Positions 1 to 7,006 of a stretch of DNA of 18,749 nt are shown piece after piece. Both the position numbers and the translations under genes were made by a program. This DNA comes from JACCTH01 sp050741915 (GTDB taxonomy: Bacteria > Actinomycetota > Acidimicrobiia > Spongiisociales > ZC4RG35), in contig JBOGEX010000079.1 of the NCBI GenBank assembly GCA_050741915.1, positions 1-18,749 of the forward strand. The letters are read 5' to 3'. Every line of letters starts with the position of its first letter. Position 1 is the stretch's first letter. The notes under the pieces are model-generated. The model did no database searches. It worked only from the letters and a program-made list of their open reading frames with translations, and had not been told where the DNA came from.

Positions 1-31
1 CTCGAAGAGTCACCGGTTCGGGTCGTCTCCC

Positions 32-63
32 GCTAACCCCCTTGCGAACCCAGGGTTGTTAGC
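32..63 (+). terminator. Hairpin upstream of the tRNA gene, possible terminator
   Basis: GCTAAC and GTTAGC form perfect 6-bp arms, and an inner AACCC/GGGTT can extend the stem with a small bulge. The hairpin overlaps a TAA at 34-36 that ends an open frame entering from the left edge (only 11 codons visible, too short to name). It could end an upstream plus-strand gene. No U-tract follows. Confidence 0.3.
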
Positions 64-133
64 TGGCGAAACCAACTTCTCCGGCCCAGAGAACGGCCTC
101 GACGGGCCGCGCTCTAAAATCGAGGCCAACCCG

Positions 134-207
134 GGGGGTGTAGCTCAGCCCGGCAGTGCGCTTCCCTCGCACGGAAGAAGCCAGGGGTTCAAATCCCCTC
201 ACCTCCA
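134..207 (+). tRNA. tRNA-Ala (anticodon CGC)
   Basis: A full cloverleaf can be drawn. The acceptor stem GGGGGTG (134-140) pairs with CACCTCC (200-206), with discriminator A207. The anticodon stem CTTCC/GGAAG encloses the loop CTCGCAC, so the anticodon is CGC (codon GCG). The T arm is AGGGG-TTCAAAT-CCCCT. The third acceptor pair is G-U, the known alanine identity element, which supports the isotype. The D stem has one mismatch, and the 3' CCA is not encoded. The 3' half recurs twice downstream, so this gene is the likely attachment site of integrated elements and was restored as a functional gene on insertion. A TAAAAT at 115-120 could be its -10 box. Confidence 0.95.
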
Positions 208-216
208 CCGACAAAG

Positions 217-239
217 TCCCGTTGACCCGGGGGCCTTTT
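217..239 (+). terminator. Weak terminator after tRNA-Ala
   Basis: A short CCCG/CGGG stem with an adjoining U-G pair is followed by GGCC and four T residues, 10 bases after the end of the tRNA. It is a plausible but weak intrinsic terminator. Confidence 0.3.
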
Positions 240-424
240 CGTCGATTTGGGCATTCTGACGACAGAGCCCTGGACGCACTCTGCAGCCGAATAGGATGCG
301 ATTTGCGCCTCAGGCCCCTCCGCGGCCACCTCGTCGGCGCCTTCATACAAAATGGCCATGGACGTCGAGCACCGTGCGGAGGCGAGGGTCGTCATCGAGG
401 ACTGGCGCATCGACTACAACACCT

Positions 425-440
425 CAACCAATTTAGGTTG
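425..440 (-). terminator. Small hairpin at the end of the frd operon
   Basis: CAACC-AATTTA-GGTTG is a perfect 5-bp stem directly abutting the TAA stop of the TPR gene on the minus strand. No U-tract follows, so it is only a candidate transcript end. Nothing else is recognised between it and the tRNA. Confidence 0.25.
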
Positions 441-935
441 TTACTCGAGGCCCAGCTCCCCTTCTGGCTGCCGCGGAGCGAGGTTTTGGTCGCGAATGGT
501 GCGAAGACAGGAGTTCCAGCGAAGGATGACGTCGTCATTGCCCAGGGGCCGCACCTCGGTGGCCTTCTCGAACCATTCCATCGCCTCACGGAAAACCTCA
601 TACGCGAAGGCGCGACTGGGCCCCTTGGTCAATAGGGCACGGGCCTTCCGCTCGGCGATAATGCCGTAGTAGTAGAGACGTTGATATTCATCGGTGAGCT
701 GGTTGGCGTGACCTTTGGCCTCGTTCTGGGACGAGGCACTGGTGTCGAACTGGTCCGTCATCGCCAGCACGAGCACCACGAGAGCCCGCTGGTTGTTGGG
801 ATCGACTGCGAGGATATCTTGACAGATGCTGGCGGCTTGGACCGGCTGGTTGAGTAGTCGGTAATGCTCGGCGCGGCTTATGGCGGCGCCTATCCCATCG
901 AGGCTGATGGTCTTGAACTCGAACTTTTCTGCCAC
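441..935 (-). CDS. TPR-like protein, last gene of the fumarate reductase operon
   Basis: This is a 164-residue soluble protein with no signal peptide or membrane helix. Residues about 15-51 fit a tetratricopeptide-type helical hairpin (AEHYRLLNQPVQAASICQDI, then VDPNNQRA). A second TPR-like unit lies around residues 108-135 (YEVFREAMEWFEKATEVRP). TPR domains usually mediate protein-protein contacts. The start is read as GTG (VAEKFEFK) with an AAAGGCAG ribosome-site candidate upstream; an ATG three bases upstream is in another frame. It begins 21 bp after frdD on the same strand, so it is probably co-transcribed with the reductase. A role in assembly or regulation of the complex is possible, but the sequence does not show it. 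Confidence 0.8.
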   Translation of the reverse strand: MAEKFEFKTISLDGIGAAISRAEHYRLLNQPVQAASICQDILAVDPNNQRALVVLVLAMTDQFDTSASSQNEAKGHANQLTDEYQRLYYYGIIAERKARALLTKGPSRAFAYEVFREAMEWFEKATEVRPLGNDDVILRWNSCLRTIRDQNLAPRQPEGELGLE

Positions 936-956
936 TCATCTGCCTTTCGGCCGACA

Positions 957-1298
957 CTACATTCGGAGGGCGGCGGTCCCGGCGAGAATTGTGCCTGCAA
1001 GGGCGGCCCCATAAAACAGCCACGCTTGCTCTCCCAGGCGGACGAATCCCAGGTCGGCTAGCGCATACCGGAACCGGTGCGCCCAATGCATCAGGAAAAG
1101 GAACACCAAACCCACCAGGACCAGCCGGGTTATTGGATTCCTTAGCAGATTCATCAGATGGTCGGCAGACACCCATCCGGCGGGAACTGTGATCCCGGTG
1201 ACGAAAACCATGGCCGGTAGGAGCATCGCCGAGGCCGTTCCCCCGGCGGCGAACAGAAGCCAGAACAAAGGGGCGGTCCGGTCTGGTCCTGACGTCAC
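957..1298 (-). CDS. frdD: Fumarate reductase membrane anchor subunit D
   Basis: This 113-residue protein has three hydrophobic segments (about residues 9-33, 47-68 and 88-110). It matches the E. coli FrdD pattern: an N-terminal PLFWLLFAAGG (E. coli PVFWGLFGAGG), a central HRFRYALADLG (E. coli HRMHHAMHDLK) and a C-terminal FYGAALAG. With FrdC it anchors the catalytic FrdAB dimer in the membrane and forms the quinone site. The GTG start overlaps the frdC stop as GTGA, a sign of translational coupling. The open frame continues upstream inside frdC, but only this start gives the family's usual length. No heme-ligand pattern was recognised, which suits the heme-free type of complex II. Confidence 0.88.
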   Translation of the reverse strand: MTSGPDRTAPLFWLLFAAGGTASAMLLPAMVFVTGITVPAGWVSADHLMNLLRNPITRLVLVGLVFLFLMHWAHRFRYALADLGFVRLGEQAWLFYGAALAGTILAGTAALRM

Positions 1299-1675
1299 GC
1301 GTATACCAGCCAGATGACAGCTCCTGAAATCAGGAGAAACAGAATGCTGGTGAGACCGGCGATGAAGTCCGACTCGACCTGCTCGTCCTCTCTCCACAGC
1401 ACCATGACTTTGGGTGTGAGTGCGATCCATGTGCCGGTGTGATACAGCGCCAGCACCAGTACCAGAACGTGCAGCCAGACACTTAACGATGTGCGTAAGA
1501 AGTTGTAAAACGCCGAGAAGGATCCGGGATCGGCCGCCGACCACAACGCCCAGATGAGGATCAGTGCATAGGCGAAGACTGCGAGGCTGGTCAACTCTCT
1601 CATCATGAATTGGAAATAGGGTGCTTTCCGCAGCCACCAGGTTCGGGGAAAAGGGCGGGTCAGCTCCTTGGTCAT
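1295..1675 (-). CDS. frdC: Fumarate reductase membrane anchor subunit C
   Basis: This is a 126-residue integral membrane protein with three predicted helices (about residues 28-47, 62-83 and 103-125). It follows E. coli FrdC: TWWLRKAPYFQFMMRE at the N-terminus, LYHTGTWIALTPK after helix 2 and a hydrophobic C-terminus. Glu27 in the MMRE motif aligns with E. coli FrdC Glu29, known to act near the menaquinol site. It houses the quinone-binding end of the electron path from FrdB. Its ATG overlaps the frdB stop (ATGA), and its own stop overlaps the frdD start. A much longer open frame extends upstream but lies inside frdB, so this start is preferred. Confidence 0.9.
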   Translation of the reverse strand: MTKELTRPFPRTWWLRKAPYFQFMMRELTSLAVFAYALILIWALWSAADPGSFSAFYNFLRTSLSVWLHVLVLVLALYHTGTWIALTPKVMVLWREDEQVESDFIAGLTSILFLLISGAVIWLVYA

Positions 1676-2418
1676 GATCGGCTCCGCTTGGGCAACAGCA
1701 TCGACTTCGCCCAGTCGAGGGCGTAGGACAGTTTCAACATCTGAATGGCACCAGCCGGGTCCACTCCTTTGGGACAGACCCGGGTGCACTCGCCCACGTA
1801 GGTGCACTCCCAGATTCCCTGATGGGCGGTGACCGCATCGGCCCGTTGCCTCTTTCCTTTGTCCCGGGAGTCGAGGTTGTACCGCTCGGCCAGGGCTAAT
1901 GCCGCGGGGCCAACAAACGAGGAGTCGAGGCCATAAACTGGGCAGGCCGAATAGCAGAGCATGCAATTGATACACATCGAGAACCGCTTGTAATGCGCCA
2001 CCTGCCCTGGTGTCTGCAGGTATTCACCGTCCTCGACCGGCATCTCCGTTTCGGGGATGAGCCAAGGTGAGACCGTTGGCAGTTTTTTCATGAAGTCGTC
2101 CATGTTGATGACGAGGTCACGTATGACTGGGAAGTGGGTGAGCGGCTCGATTCTGATCGTGTCGGTTTTGTAATCGCGCATGAAGGTCTCGCAGGTGAGC
2201 TTGGGCTCGCCGTTGACCATCATTCCGCAACTCCCACAAATTCCCATGCGACACGACCACCGGAAGCTGAGAGTTGGGTCGATCTCAGCCTTGATGTGGT
2301 TGAGTGCGTCCAGCACCACCCAGTTCTCGTGACTGGTGACTTGATAGCTCTGAAACAAGGGTGTGGTGCCCTCGTCGGGAAGGTAGCGGTAGATCTCCAG
2401 GACCGTGCTTTCAGTCAC
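1672..2418 (-). CDS. frdB: Fumarate reductase iron-sulfur subunit
   Basis: This 248-residue protein relays electrons between the FAD of FrdA and the quinone in FrdCD. All eleven cluster cysteines can be seen. The [2Fe-2S] set is C56, C61, C64 and C76 (CRMGICGSCG). The [4Fe-4S] set is C149, C152, C155 and C215. The [3Fe-4S] set is C159, C205 and C211 (CINCMLCYSACP and CTYVGECTRVCP). The C-terminal VCPKGVDPAGAIQ matches E. coli FrdB (VCPKHVDPAAAIQ) closely. The start is a GTG that overlaps the end of frdA by 8 bases, and the stop overlaps frdC. Length and cysteine spacing are normal for a working subunit. Confidence 0.95.
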   Translation of the reverse strand: MTESTVLEIYRYLPDEGTTPLFQSYQVTSHENWVVLDALNHIKAEIDPTLSFRWSCRMGICGSCGMMVNGEPKLTCETFMRDYKTDTIRIEPLTHFPVIRDLVINMDDFMKKLPTVSPWLIPETEMPVEDGEYLQTPGQVAHYKRFSMCINCMLCYSACPVYGLDSSFVGPAALALAERYNLDSRDKGKRQRADAVTAHQGIWECTYVGECTRVCPKGVDPAGAIQMLKLSYALDWAKSMLLPKRSRS

Positions 2419-4171
2419 GGCCGTAAACCCTTACCCCGACCGGCCACCTGGTGATGGTCACATCCTTGTATCCGACTGTGGGATCACCTTCGCCCCTATA
2501 GGCGAGAGAATGTTTGAGGAATCTACCGTCGTCACGTTCGGGGTAGTCGGTCCGTTGGTGGGACCCTCGAGACTCGGAACGGGCCAGGGCGCTGTGGGCG
2601 ATCGCCTCTCCCACCTCTAGCATGGCTCCGAGTTCCAGAGCCGCGATCAGCTCCGTATTAAAGGTCCGGCTGGTGTCGGTCAACGAAAGTTTCCCATACC
2701 GCTTCTTCAGTTCCGCGATAGTCGAGCAGGTGCGTTCCAGGGAGGTCTTGTCGCGGAAGATGCCCGCCCCTTCTTCCACGGTCTCCTGAAGGTCGGCCCG
2801 GATTCTGGAGACGGTCTCGCCCCCACCGTTGTGTCCAAGTAGCGTTTCCTCCAGCCGACTCTGTTCGGAATTCACCGAGTTCTGGAGCAGCTCAGTAGAC
2901 GGAGGTGCCACTTGTTCGGCGTGGTCGACAGCCGCTAACGCGGCGCGGGCGCCAAAAACCAGGATCTCGGTGAGCGAGTTCGACCCGAGACGGTTTGCCC
3001 CGTTGACACTGACACAGGCACACTCCCCGGCGGCGAACAGACCAGGTAGCGACGTCGCCCCATGGCTGTCCGTGTCGATCCCACCCATCATGTAATGAAC
3101 GACGGGGCGAACCGGGATCGGTTCGTGGACGGGATCGATACCGACATAACGGACCGCCAGCTCCCGCACCATGGGAATCGTGCGGTCGATCCTTCGCTCA
3201 CCTACGTGGCGGATGTCGAGCACGACAAAATCGCCGTCGGGACCTTGGAACGTGCGGCCGGCCTGCCGTTCATGAACGAAGGCCTGGGAAAGGCGGTCCC
3301 GAGGGCCCAGCTCCATTGTCCGCTTCTGTGGGTGTCTGGGGTCGTTGATGTCGAGCGGTTGACCAAGGTCGTAATCCTGTAGATAGCGCCTACCCTCGTT
3401 GTTGACCAGGATCCCACCCTCACCCCGAGCCGCCTCGGTGATCAGAATGCCGGTGCCGGGAAGGCCGGTCGGGTGGTACTGGACGAACTCCATGTCCTTT
3501 AATGGCACCCCGGCTCGGTAGGCGAGGGTCATGCCGTCGCCGGTCTTTATGTTGCCGTTGGTGGTGAAGGGGTAGACCCGGCCGGCTCCGCCGGTGCAAA
3601 GGATGACCGCCTTGGCTCCAATGGATTGCATTTCTCCGGTGCGGATCTCGATAGCGGTGACCCCTTGGCAGCGGCCACCTCCCACCACGAGGCTGGTGAC
3701 GTACCACTCGTCGTATCGGGTGATCGCGTCGTACTTGAGTGAGGTCTGGAACAAGGCGTGGAGGAGGTGGAAGCCGGTCTTGTCGGCGGCGAACCAGGTT
3801 CTTTCCAACTTCATGCCACCGAAGGGACGGACTGAGATATGACCGTCGGGTTCACGACTCCACGGACATCCCCAGTGCTCGAGTTGAAGCATCTCCCTCG
3901 GGGCCTGTTCGACGAGAACCACAACCGCATCCTGATCGGCCAGCCAGTCGGACCCCGAGATCGTGTCGTAAGCGTGGTCGTCGAAGGAATCGGTAGGGGA
4001 GATGACGGCGGCGGCCCCTCCTTCGGCCGAAACCGTGTGGCTTCGCATGGGATAGACCTTCGAGACCACCCCGACGCTCTTGTCGGGGTGTTCCTGAGCT
4101 ACCGCAATGGCAGCCCGAAGCCCGGCTCCACCGCCCCCGACGATCAAGACATCATGTTGGAGAGTCTGCAT
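2411..4171 (-). CDS. frdA: Fumarate reductase flavoprotein subunit
   Basis: This 586-residue catalytic subunit reduces fumarate to succinate, or runs the reverse reaction, at covalently bound FAD. The dinucleotide-binding loop GGGGAG is at residues 12-17. His45 in RSHTVSAEGG is the covalent FAD ligand. Active-site residues are present: His233 (HPTGLPG), Glu246 and Arg249 (TEAARGEGG), Arg291 (GPRDRLSQ), His359 (HYMMGGI) and Arg394 (NRLGSNSLTE). The residue five after the FAD histidine is Glu, as in E. coli FrdA, where SdhA has Gln, so the call is frdA over sdhA. It is first in a five-gene minus-strand operon. No convincing Shine-Dalgarno or promoter was seen in the 200 bp upstream. Confidence 0.95.
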   Translation of the reverse strand: MQTLQHDVLIVGGGGAGLRAAIAVAQEHPDKSVGVVSKVYPMRSHTVSAEGGAAAVISPTDSFDDHAYDTISGSDWLADQDAVVVLVEQAPREMLQLEHWGCPWSREPDGHISVRPFGGMKLERTWFAADKTGFHLLHALFQTSLKYDAITRYDEWYVTSLVVGGGRCQGVTAIEIRTGEMQSIGAKAVILCTGGAGRVYPFTTNGNIKTGDGMTLAYRAGVPLKDMEFVQYHPTGLPGTGILITEAARGEGGILVNNEGRRYLQDYDLGQPLDINDPRHPQKRTMELGPRDRLSQAFVHERQAGRTFQGPDGDFVVLDIRHVGERRIDRTIPMVRELAVRYVGIDPVHEPIPVRPVVHYMMGGIDTDSHGATSLPGLFAAGECACVSVNGANRLGSNSLTEILVFGARAALAAVDHAEQVAPPSTELLQNSVNSEQSRLEETLLGHNGGGETVSRIRADLQETVEEGAGIFRDKTSLERTCSTIAELKKRYGKLSLTDTSRTFNTELIAALELGAMLEVGEAIAHSALARSESRGSHQRTDYPERDDGRFLKHSLAYRGEGDPTVGYKDVTITRWPVGVRVYGRD

Positions 4172-4379
4172 GTTCTTCGAGCTCGGCTCGCAGAGAACCT
4201 ACACGACGGGTTCGGCGTGCGTCGAGTACGAGATCAAGCTCACAGATGGTAGGCCCAACTCACCGCGCAAGTTCAGCCTCGCTGGCGCGAGGATGGGCTT
4301 CATGGTCAACGGTTGGGTGTGCCCGGACTGTTCTTGATTGTTGGCCGGATCAAACAAGTCCGACGATTGCGCTTCTGCG

Positions 4380-4715
4380 ATGACCTTGGATCACTATTTC
4401 TCGACCGGGCAGGAGTGCGAGCGGCCAATCTTTCAGGCGGTGCTTACACACGTTGAAGAACTGGGGTCCCATCATGTTGAGCCGGTGTCCGTGGGAATCT
4501 TTCTCAAGTCGAACGGCGTTTTCGTGCAGCTGCGGCCCATGAACGCGTGGGTGGCCTTGTGGTTCCCGCCGGCCCGACGAGTTGATCATCCCCGGTCGCC
4601 CGCAAGCCCTGCGAAGCGGACACCGCTTCTATCACGTGACCTACCTGACCAGACCAGAAGATGTCGATGATCGGTACGCGACTGGCTCACCGAGTCATAC
4701 GTCAACTTCGGCTGA
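4380..4715 (+). pseudogene. DUF5655-domain protein, broken by two frameshifts
   Basis: Three plus-strand frames together give one DUF5655-like protein of about 110 residues. Frame one carries MTLDHYFSTG, VEPVSVGIFLK, LRPMNAWVALW and ARRVDHPR. Near 4600 the match moves to a second frame (LRSGHRFYHVTYLTRPEDVDD). Near 4672 it moves to a third (RDWLTESYVNFG, then TGA). The last break is explained by loss of one base, since DDQVRDWL would be expected where the DNA now reads DDR in the other frame. DUF5655 is a small domain of unknown function. The gene is divergent from frdA and most likely dead, unless the breaks are assembly errors. Confidence 0.75.
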
Positions 4716-4918
4716 GCAAGCCACGATCACCGACCTCGAACCCCGATCCAACACGATCCCTCAAGCGCGTGGCACGGTGCACCCGACCGATCCAGCACCT
4801 CCCCGACCTTCTTGGAGACTGACCATCGGGTCGCAGGCCAAGTACCGGCTAGACGAGGTCGGGGTCGCCGAGCATTCTCCTGTCCACGTGTTGGAACCGA
4901 GGCCCAGATGCAATCCTC

Positions 4919-4940
4919 GTCCGCGGTTTGTCCGCGAGCG
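4919..4940 (+). repeat. 11-bp-phased direct repeat, possible integrase arm site
   Basis: GTCCGCGGTTT is followed directly by GTCCGCGAGCG: the heptamer GTCCGCG twice, exactly one helical turn apart. The same heptamer pair with the same spacing occurs at 10118-10135, and a variant (GTCCGTC) occurs at 5582-5599. Tandem repeats of this kind next to att cores are typical of integrase arm-binding sites. The function here is inferred. Confidence 0.45.
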
Positions 4941-5337
4941 AACACAAAACGTATCGAAAACGGCGCGAGATGCTGCGATAGACAGCCTCCTCAGAAGCCA
5001 ACCCGGAGAACCCGCCGGACACCAGCCGGCCGCTTCAACGCGCCCACAACCCATCCCCCGAAGATCCACCTGACATCCATACGAGCATCACTATCCCTGG
5101 TTCAGCGATTCGCGAAGTAATCACGGCCGTCAGCCCGTGGCCGCACGTAGACATCCTCTTACCGAGGGTTGTTTCGACTCCACGCAATTGCCCTGACCCG
5201 ATTGGCGAACGGCCAGGGCTCACGGCCGGTGCGCCGCTCCCCATGTAACGACCGCAGCCAGAGCCACGCCGCGTTTCTGAAGTCGAGCGGTCCGTCCTGT
5301 CACGCATCTGGCTGGTTGTCGCCGACCCGTGTGGCCA

Positions 5338-5368
5338 GGAAGCGTTTTGGACGCGAATGATGCGAAAC
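5338..5368 (+). repeat. Degenerate arm sequence beside att copy 2
   Basis: The stretch containing GCGTTTTGGACGCGAA and then TGCGAAAC aligns, with a few 1-base gaps, to GCGTTTGGTCCGCGCAA and TGCGAAAC at 10122-10149. In both places the C ending GCGAAAC lies exactly 92 bp before the TT at the start of the tRNA-derived repeat. This supports homologous right ends for the two att-bounded segments. Confidence 0.55.
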
Positions 5369-5458
5369 ATCCACTACCGCCCAAGAGCAACCAGCAACGA
5401 AAACGCCTGTGACCAATGAAGAGTTAGCCATTTCCTCTTGTCAGAGGCTCATGTGGGA

Positions 5459-5507
5459 CTTCCCTCGCACGGAAGAAGCCAGGGGTTCAAATCGCGTCAC
5501 CTCCACC
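5459..5507 (+). repeat. tRNA-Ala 3'-half direct repeat (att copy 2)
   Basis: These 49 bp match tRNA-Ala positions 161-209, from the start of the anticodon stem through the 3' end, with only two mismatches. Both are C to G changes in the T-stem half, which would break the stem. The sequence upstream bears no resemblance to the tRNA 5' half, so it is not a second tRNA gene. Such a 3'-half repeat is the usual scar of a tyrosine-integrase insertion, here dividing segment A from segment B. A small AATCCC/GGGATT inverted repeat follows at 5515-5536. Confidence 0.9.
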
Positions 5508-5694
5508 ACCCGAAATCCCTTACGAAATATGGGATTCTTGCGGTCCGGCGTGTGAACCTGATCCCTCTTTTCCGGGTGACTGTCCGTCTGGTGTCCGTCT
5601 GAGCTCGGGTGCCGAGCCCCTTGAGGCCGTCTATGGCTGCCTGGTCGAGACCTTCGTACAGGTGTCCGTCGACGTCGAGGACCATCGAGGTCGT
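5497..5694 (-). pseudogene. Tyrosine integrase, C-terminal fragment
   Basis: The last 65 or so residues of a minus-strand phage-type integrase are visible: LDVDGHLYEGLDQAAIDGL, then a basic tail containing QTDTRRTVTRKRG. The usual motif is LDxYGHLxxG, with Tyr as the DNA-cleaving nucleophile. Here that residue is Asp, explained by a single TAC to GAC change, so the piece cannot be catalytic. Everything N-terminal of this motif is missing; the open frame continues upstream without integrase similarity. Its TGA lies inside the tRNA-derived repeat, so its final residues are encoded by att sequence, as is common when an integrase gene abuts its attachment site. The call rests on motif recognition alone. 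Confidence 0.65.
5581..5602 (+). repeat. 11-bp tandem repeat inside the integrase remnant
   Basis: TGTCCGTCTGG is followed directly by TGTCCGTCTGA. The repeat is 73 bp right of att copy 2 and lies within the 3' part of the minus-strand integrase fragment. Unit length and GTCCG core match the repeats at 4919-4940 and 10115-10136, so it is a candidate arm-type binding site. Confidence 0.5.
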
Positions 5695-5701
5695 CGGTGC
5701 A

Positions 5702-6226
5702 GAGGGCCGGCGAGACACCGCGCTCAAGGTGTCCGCCCTCGACCTGACCGCGATGCAGGTCCGCGTCCCGCTCTCAGCTAGCGAGGCGTACGGGCGCCTT
5801 GAGATCGGCCCGCCCAAGACGTGGCGGCGACGCTCGGTGCCGATTCCCAGCGCGCTCGCCGACGACCTGGCCGCTCATGTGCGTGGAAAGCGGCCGAACG
5901 AGTTCGTGTTCACCTCTTCCCGTGGTACGCCGGTGCGTCAGTCGAACGTCTATGCCCGTCACTTCAAGCCAGCCGCTCTTCGTGCTGGTCGCGATCCCAA
6001 CGTCCGTTTCCATGACCTCCGGCACCGCTACGCGGCCATGCTCATCGCCGAGGGCGCTTACCCCCGGGCGATCATGGAGCGACTAGGGCACAGCAGCATC
6101 CAGGTGACCCTCGACACCTACGGCCACATGTTTCCAGAACTCGAGGCCGATCTGACTGGCCGTCTCGACCGGGTGTACCGGAGAGTGCAAGAAGGGTCGG
6201 CCAGACTTTCTCTCGACATCGCGTAG
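5702..6226 (+). pseudogene. Tyrosine integrase, N-terminally truncated
   Basis: About 175 residues of the catalytic domain remain. Visible parts are the beta-hairpin Lys (GRLEIGPPKTWRRRSVPIP), the HxxR box (HDLRHRYAAML), the second His (LGHSSIQ) and the Tyr nucleophile (TLDTYGHMFPE). The N-terminal DNA-binding domains are absent. So is the first catalytic Arg, which sits in a GLRxGE motif: the aligned position reads GAEGRRD. Full proteins of this family are about 350-450 residues, so the copy should be inactive. It points away from att copy 2 and sits back to back with the minus-strand fragment, with only a few bases between the two homologous parts. An open frame reaches 5609 but has no integrase similarity before about 5702. 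Confidence 0.88.
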
Positions 6227-6309
6227 CCGCGTTGAGACGCTCAAGCGCCCGGCTCAGCGATCCCATCAGCGAAAGGCTCCCCTCCCAGGGGTACCCGGTG
6301 CCAGCCGAG

Positions 6310-6863
6310 CTATCTGGTCAGCCACCTCCTCAAAGGAGTGTCGACCTGCGCAGCCGCTCGCCGCACGTACATCTCGACCTGCGAGTTCGCGTCTGGTGGC
6401 AATTCACGGTTCCATGTGGGTCGTTGTGCCTGGGGAACGTCTTCCAGCCCCTTCTCGCTGAGGCCAGTCCAAATGGCGGCATCCAGCCGCTTCTGAGCCA
6501 GCCACGGTGAGACCCAGGTCGCCAACGTCGTCGAGGCTTCTCCATCCGACGATCTCCCCCGTCGACGTCACGCCTCCGATGCTGCGGAGATCTGGCGTGC
6601 GTTCTCGCTCCTGGAGACTTATGCGCGCCGCACCAAGTTCCGACTCGGTGCTGAGCGCCCAGTAGGTCTGGACCGGGGGTTCCCCGGGTGGGAGTTACCA
6701 CGAGGCTCGCTGCTCCGTTCTTAGACATTCGGGCGAACTCGATCGGGAGCACCGGACCGTCCTTGTGCCACCTGGACGCGAGCTCCAGGTCGGCCGGATT
6801 CCAGATGAGGGATCCCCACGCGATGACGGCGATGGCCGGGTCTTCTTCTCTATGAGCTTGCAT
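6310..6863 (-). pseudogene. GGCT-like (gamma-glutamylcyclotransferase-fold) protein, frameshifted
   Basis: A single protein of about 185 residues is spread over three minus-strand frames. The N-terminal frame has AVIAWGSLIWNP and DGPVLPIEFARMS, resembling the YGSLIW start of GGCT/ChaC-like proteins. Around 6675 the reading shifts to a frame with QTYWALSTESELGAARISLQ. Around 6505 it shifts again to LAQKRLDAAIWTGL, ending in YVRRAAAQVDTPLRRWL and TGA. These pieces occur in the same order in an uncharacterised bacterial family I recall with a deduced GGCT-like fold; the family name is tentative. Two frameshifts make it a probable pseudogene, in line with decay of its neighbours. Confidence 0.65.
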
Positions 6864-7006
6864 CGGGTGCCCTGTCAGCCAGCGCGCAGTCGTCCTGCCG
6901 GCGAGAGTATCGGGTCGTCGGGCAGTTCAGCATCGTCCGTTCCCCTGCCAGAGAGCCGTTGGTTCACGGGGGCCAATGGCTTCCTGCGAGAACCAGGGCT
7001 GGGCGT

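Larger units (their letters stand above)
4716..5458. other. Non-coding remnant region before the second att copy
   Basis: No convincing gene was found in about 740 bp. Open frames on both strands are rich in Arg, Pro and Ser and have no recognisable family or ribosome site. The region holds two short sequences (4919-4940 and 5338-5368) resembling the one beside the third att copy, so it is best read as eroded ends of integrated elements. Confidence 0.5.

Noticed and set aside
688..1176. 162-codon minus-strand open frame overlapping the TPR and frdD genes
   Set aside because: It is an Arg/Pro-rich shadow frame inside two well-supported genes.
1676..1975. Upstream extension of frdC (longer open frame inside frdB)
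   Set aside because: The ATGA overlap with the frdB stop and the family length of about 126-131 residues fix the start at 1675.
5035..5083. Possible further tRNA-like att remnant about 92 bp after the repeat at 4919-4940
   Set aside because: Only scattered similarity to the tRNA 3' half; no run as long as those in the other two copies.
4761..5370. Several 100-codon open frames on both strands right of the DUF5655 remnant
   Set aside because: Arg/Ser/Pro-rich translations, no ribosome sites, no recognisable domains, mutually overlapping; typical of non-coding high-GC DNA.
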